Source: Bacillota bacterium
Lineage (GTDB): Bacteria > Bacillota > Clostridia > Oscillospirales > Acutalibacteraceae
Length of the DNA stretch: 64,000 nt
Direction of reading: 5' to 3'
NCBI GenBank assembly: GCA_023390175.1
Contig: JAEWDK010000020.1
Coordinates: 186,001 to 250,000 of the forward strand
Shown here piece by piece: positions 62,078 through 64,000 of this stretch. The position numbers and the translations under genes were made by a program. Position 1 is the stretch's first letter, and every line of letters begins with the position of its first letter. The notes beneath the pieces are model-generated. The model was given only the letters and a program-made list of their open reading frames with translations, did not search any database and was not told the origin of the DNA.

Positions 62078-62107
62078 AAAAAGCGCCGCAGAAAAATTCT
62101 GCGGCGC
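62078..62107 (-). terminator. Terminator after the unknown membrane protein
   Basis: GCGCCGCAGAA pairs with TTCTGCGGCGC (62083-62107) and five T follow on the minus strand, 22 bases past the stop. Confidence 0.95.
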
Positions 62108-62128
62108 AAATAAAATTCTTTAAGTATG

Positions 62129-62896
62129 TTATTTATCATCGATTGGAGGGCAAATTTCTGCTGACGCAGATTCCGCAGGGCTCTGTTTTACACAACGGTT
62201 TACAAAAAGGAATACAGTCAAGTCCAAAAGCGTGATGATTATCGCTGAAACAACGGTAAATGCGGAATTAAACACATTCATGCTTATAGGAATCGTTCCA
62301 ATCGTAGCCAAGGTTAAATCATTGGACACTTTAAGCGCATTTGTAAGTTGAAGCCACCCATAGGTCTCCAAGGTGCTGATTGCCACACAAATGAAGAATG
62401 TAATAAAAAATGCTGTTTTATGAAATGAAAAGCGCAAATTCAGCGGCTTGATCAATAGCCTCAGCGTAAAATAAATGACCGCAAATCCAACGATGAAAGA
62501 AGGCAGCTGTCTGGCCACATAGTACCACTCGCCCATCTCTGCCCCCTGCTTTGCCGCTTCCAGTGCGGGGCGGTTCATCAACGGCATGATAACATCATCC
62601 AGCAAAAGTTTTATTGCCAATTCGGCAACAAAGGCAATACCCATTGCTTTTAATGCCGGCTTTTTGAAAAGTTCCGCCGCATTTCTTTTAGTAAAAACAA
62701 AAAGAAACAGCAGTGCAATCAAAAAAATATAAGCCGCAGAGCCTAACAGATTGAGCGAAAAATACCCCATCTTCTGCCAAAAATCCAACCGGAAATTCGA
62801 TAAATACCGCCATGGATCCCGATAAAGGCTCAGTGGTGTCAGTTTCATAATGAACAGCCCCAGCGGCAGGGCAACAAATTTTTTCACTTTTTCCAT
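62129..62896 (-). CDS. Membrane protein of unknown function
   Basis: A 255-residue protein with five to six hydrophobic segments and a short acidic C-terminus (SAEICPPIDDK). I do not recognise its family; no transport or catalytic motif is visible. AGGGGGA precedes the ATG. It has its own terminator and lies between the PadR pair and a CDF transporter. Confidence 0.8.
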   Translation of the reverse strand: MEKVKKFVALPLGLFIMKLTPLSLYRDPWRYLSNFRLDFWQKMGYFSLNLLGSAAYIFLIALLFLFVFTKRNAAELFKKPALKAMGIAFVAELAIKLLLDDVIMPLMNRPALEAAKQGAEMGEWYYVARQLPSFIVGFAVIYFTLRLLIKPLNLRFSFHKTAFFITFFICVAISTLETYGWLQLTNALKVSNDLTLATIGTIPISMNVFNSAFTVVSAIIITLLDLTVFLFVNRCVKQSPAESASAEICPPIDDK

Positions 62897-62978
62897 TATG
62901 ATTCCCCCTGAATATTACTATATGCAATAATAATATCACTCATAACAAGGGAATACAAGGCCGCGCAGATTGTATATC

Positions 62979-64000
62979 TTATTCCTCAGGAACATAATCA
63001 TGATCGACCGTAATGACAGAGTGGTAGGTCGGGTCAACCTCATAAATCTTTGCTGAAATCAAGTCCACCAGTTCCTGATCGCTGATATCAAACTCAAAGG
63101 AAACGCACACATCAAAAATCAGATTGGAATGCGTCGTGCCCCAAACCACACGGAAATCATGCATGCTGATTTTCGGGGAAATACTTTTGATCACCTCATA
63201 CACCCGCGTTTTCAGCTCGTTTGTGCGCGCGTCGCCGGTAACGATAGGGTCAAGGTGAATGACAAGATGGATACCGAGCTCATTTAAAAAATCCCGTTCA
63301 ATATTATCAATAATATCATGGCTGACCATGATGTCCTGTGCGGCCGAAACCTCACAGTGCACAGAAGCAAAACGGCGTTCAGGGCCATAGTTGTGAACGT
63401 TCAGGTCATGAATGCCCAGAATTCCGTCATAGCTCATGATCTTCTGATAAATTTCATCCACCAGTTCCTTTGAGGGAGCCATGCCAAGAAGCGGGTTGCT
63501 GGTGGCGATAATCAATTTCACTCCGGAAATCATAATGAACACGGCGACAGCCATGCCCATGTAACCATCCAGATTAAAACCGGTGAATTTCGTGATAATC
63601 GTGCCGACTAAAATCGCGCTGGTCGCGAAAACATCGTTCAAGCTGTCCGCGGCAGTTGCCTCAATTGCAGTGGAACCGATTGTTCTTCCCACCTTTTTGT
63701 AAAACAGGCACTGCCAAACCTTAACCAAAATCGCAACAACCAGCACCACAATTGCGATGGCGCTGAAATCCGCATTTTGCGGATTCCGGATTTTATCGAA
63801 GGAACTGCGCACCAGCTGAAGTCCGAGCGTTAAAATAGAAAAGGAAACAATCAGCCCGGACAGATACTCAATGCGTGCGTGCCCGTAGGGATGCTCCGCA
63901 TCGGCGGGCTTACCCGCAAGGCGAAAGCCCACAAGGGTGACGATGGAGGATGCAGAGTCGGACAAGTTGTTCACTGCATCGGCCGTGATGGCAAGGCTGT
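62979..64000 (-). CDS. Cation diffusion facilitator family transporter, partial
   Basis: The frame runs off the right window edge; about 340 residues are present and the first membrane helices are missing. The visible start is ITADAVNNLSDSASS, the second-helix metal site of CDF proteins, followed by HPYGHARIEYLSG and, in helix 5, ATAADSLNDVFA. A cytosolic ferredoxin-like domain follows from about residue 200 (GIHDLNVHNYGPERRFASVH). An extra C-terminal segment makes it longer than minimal members. It exports Zn, Mn or Fe by proton exchange; which one is unclear. Confidence 0.92.
   Translation of the reverse strand, partial: SLAITADAVNNLSDSASSIVTLVGFRLAGKPADAEHPYGHARIEYLSGLIVSFSILTLGLQLVRSSFDKIRNPQNADFSAIAIVVLVVAILVKVWQCLFYKKVGRTIGSTAIEATAADSLNDVFATSAILVGTIITKFTGFNLDGYMGMAVAVFIMISGVKLIIATSNPLLGMAPSKELVDEIYQKIMSYDGILGIHDLNVHNYGPERRFASVHCEVSAAQDIMVSHDIIDNIERDFLNELGIHLVIHLDPIVTGDARTNELKTRVYEVIKSISPKISMHDFRVVWGTTHSNLIFDVCVSFEFDISDQELVDLISAKIYEVDPTYHSVITVDHDYVPEE

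Overview
The window looks like chromosomal DNA of a Gram-positive, anaerobic Clostridia-type bacterium (Firmicutes, probably near the Oscillospiraceae/Ruminococcaceae). This is inferred from strong AGGAGG-type ribosome sites, sigma-A promoters, a T-box leader, a CIRCE element, YesMN-type two-component regulation, DUF1540 and DUF4358 proteins, an ECF S-component and a type I-C CRISPR system. No rRNA, tRNA, prophage or transposase gene was recognised.

Region 1 (1-13.8 kb) is a complete type I-C CRISPR-Cas locus, read entirely from the minus strand: cas3-cas5-cas8c-cas7-cas4-cas1-cas2, a leader, then a 73-repeat array (690-5526) that ends at a hairpin terminator next to a truncated HAD hydrolase. 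The leader-proximal 42 repeats are identical. The older end is a mosaic of seven repeat variants that differ only in the hairpin loop. Several spacers are duplicated, slipped or recognisably phage-like in coding content. The cas8c gene holds an in-frame internal start with its own ribosome site that would make the small subunit Cas11c.

Region 2 (14-25.2 kb) has a fused methionine sulfoxide reductase and a sugar locus: YesN-like regulator, two ABC permeases, binding lipoprotein, YesM-like kinase, phosphohexomutase and a GH94 phosphorylase resembling N,N'-diacetylchitobiose phosphorylase. Together these could import a GlcNAc disaccharide, cleave it with phosphate and pass the sugar 1-phosphate to the mutase.

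Region 3 (25.3-36.7 kb) is housekeeping and accessory genes: AEC carrier, alpha/beta hydrolase, small membrane proteins, FAH-family protein, ThpR, free-methionine sulfoxide reductase, YwbE, YccF, an amidase-like protein, a radical SAM lyase-like protein, a WYL regulator with two GyrI-like ligand-binding proteins, and an Nramp metal transporter.

Region 4 (36.8-46.7 kb) is transport. A TrpXYZ-type ABC importer lies behind a T-box leader whose specifier best reads UGG (Trp). A NatAB-like exporter follows, whose permease gene now ends inside a 165-bp foldback (MITE-like) element. Then come an autoregulated XRE/membrane-protein pair, a cytidylate-kinase-like protein and a YtrA-ABC operon.

Region 5 (46.8-64 kb) has an ECF S-component, a DUF1540 protein, adenine deaminase, two lipoproteins, sirtuin, aldehyde dehydrogenase, a MoxR-DUF58-transglutaminase operon, CIRCE-controlled htpG, a PadR/HAAS membrane pair, and a cation diffusion facilitator cut by the window end.

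Terminators, promoters and operators were read by eye. Start codons were moved to the Met/Val/Leu codon with the best ribosome site where the longest open frame looked over-extended.
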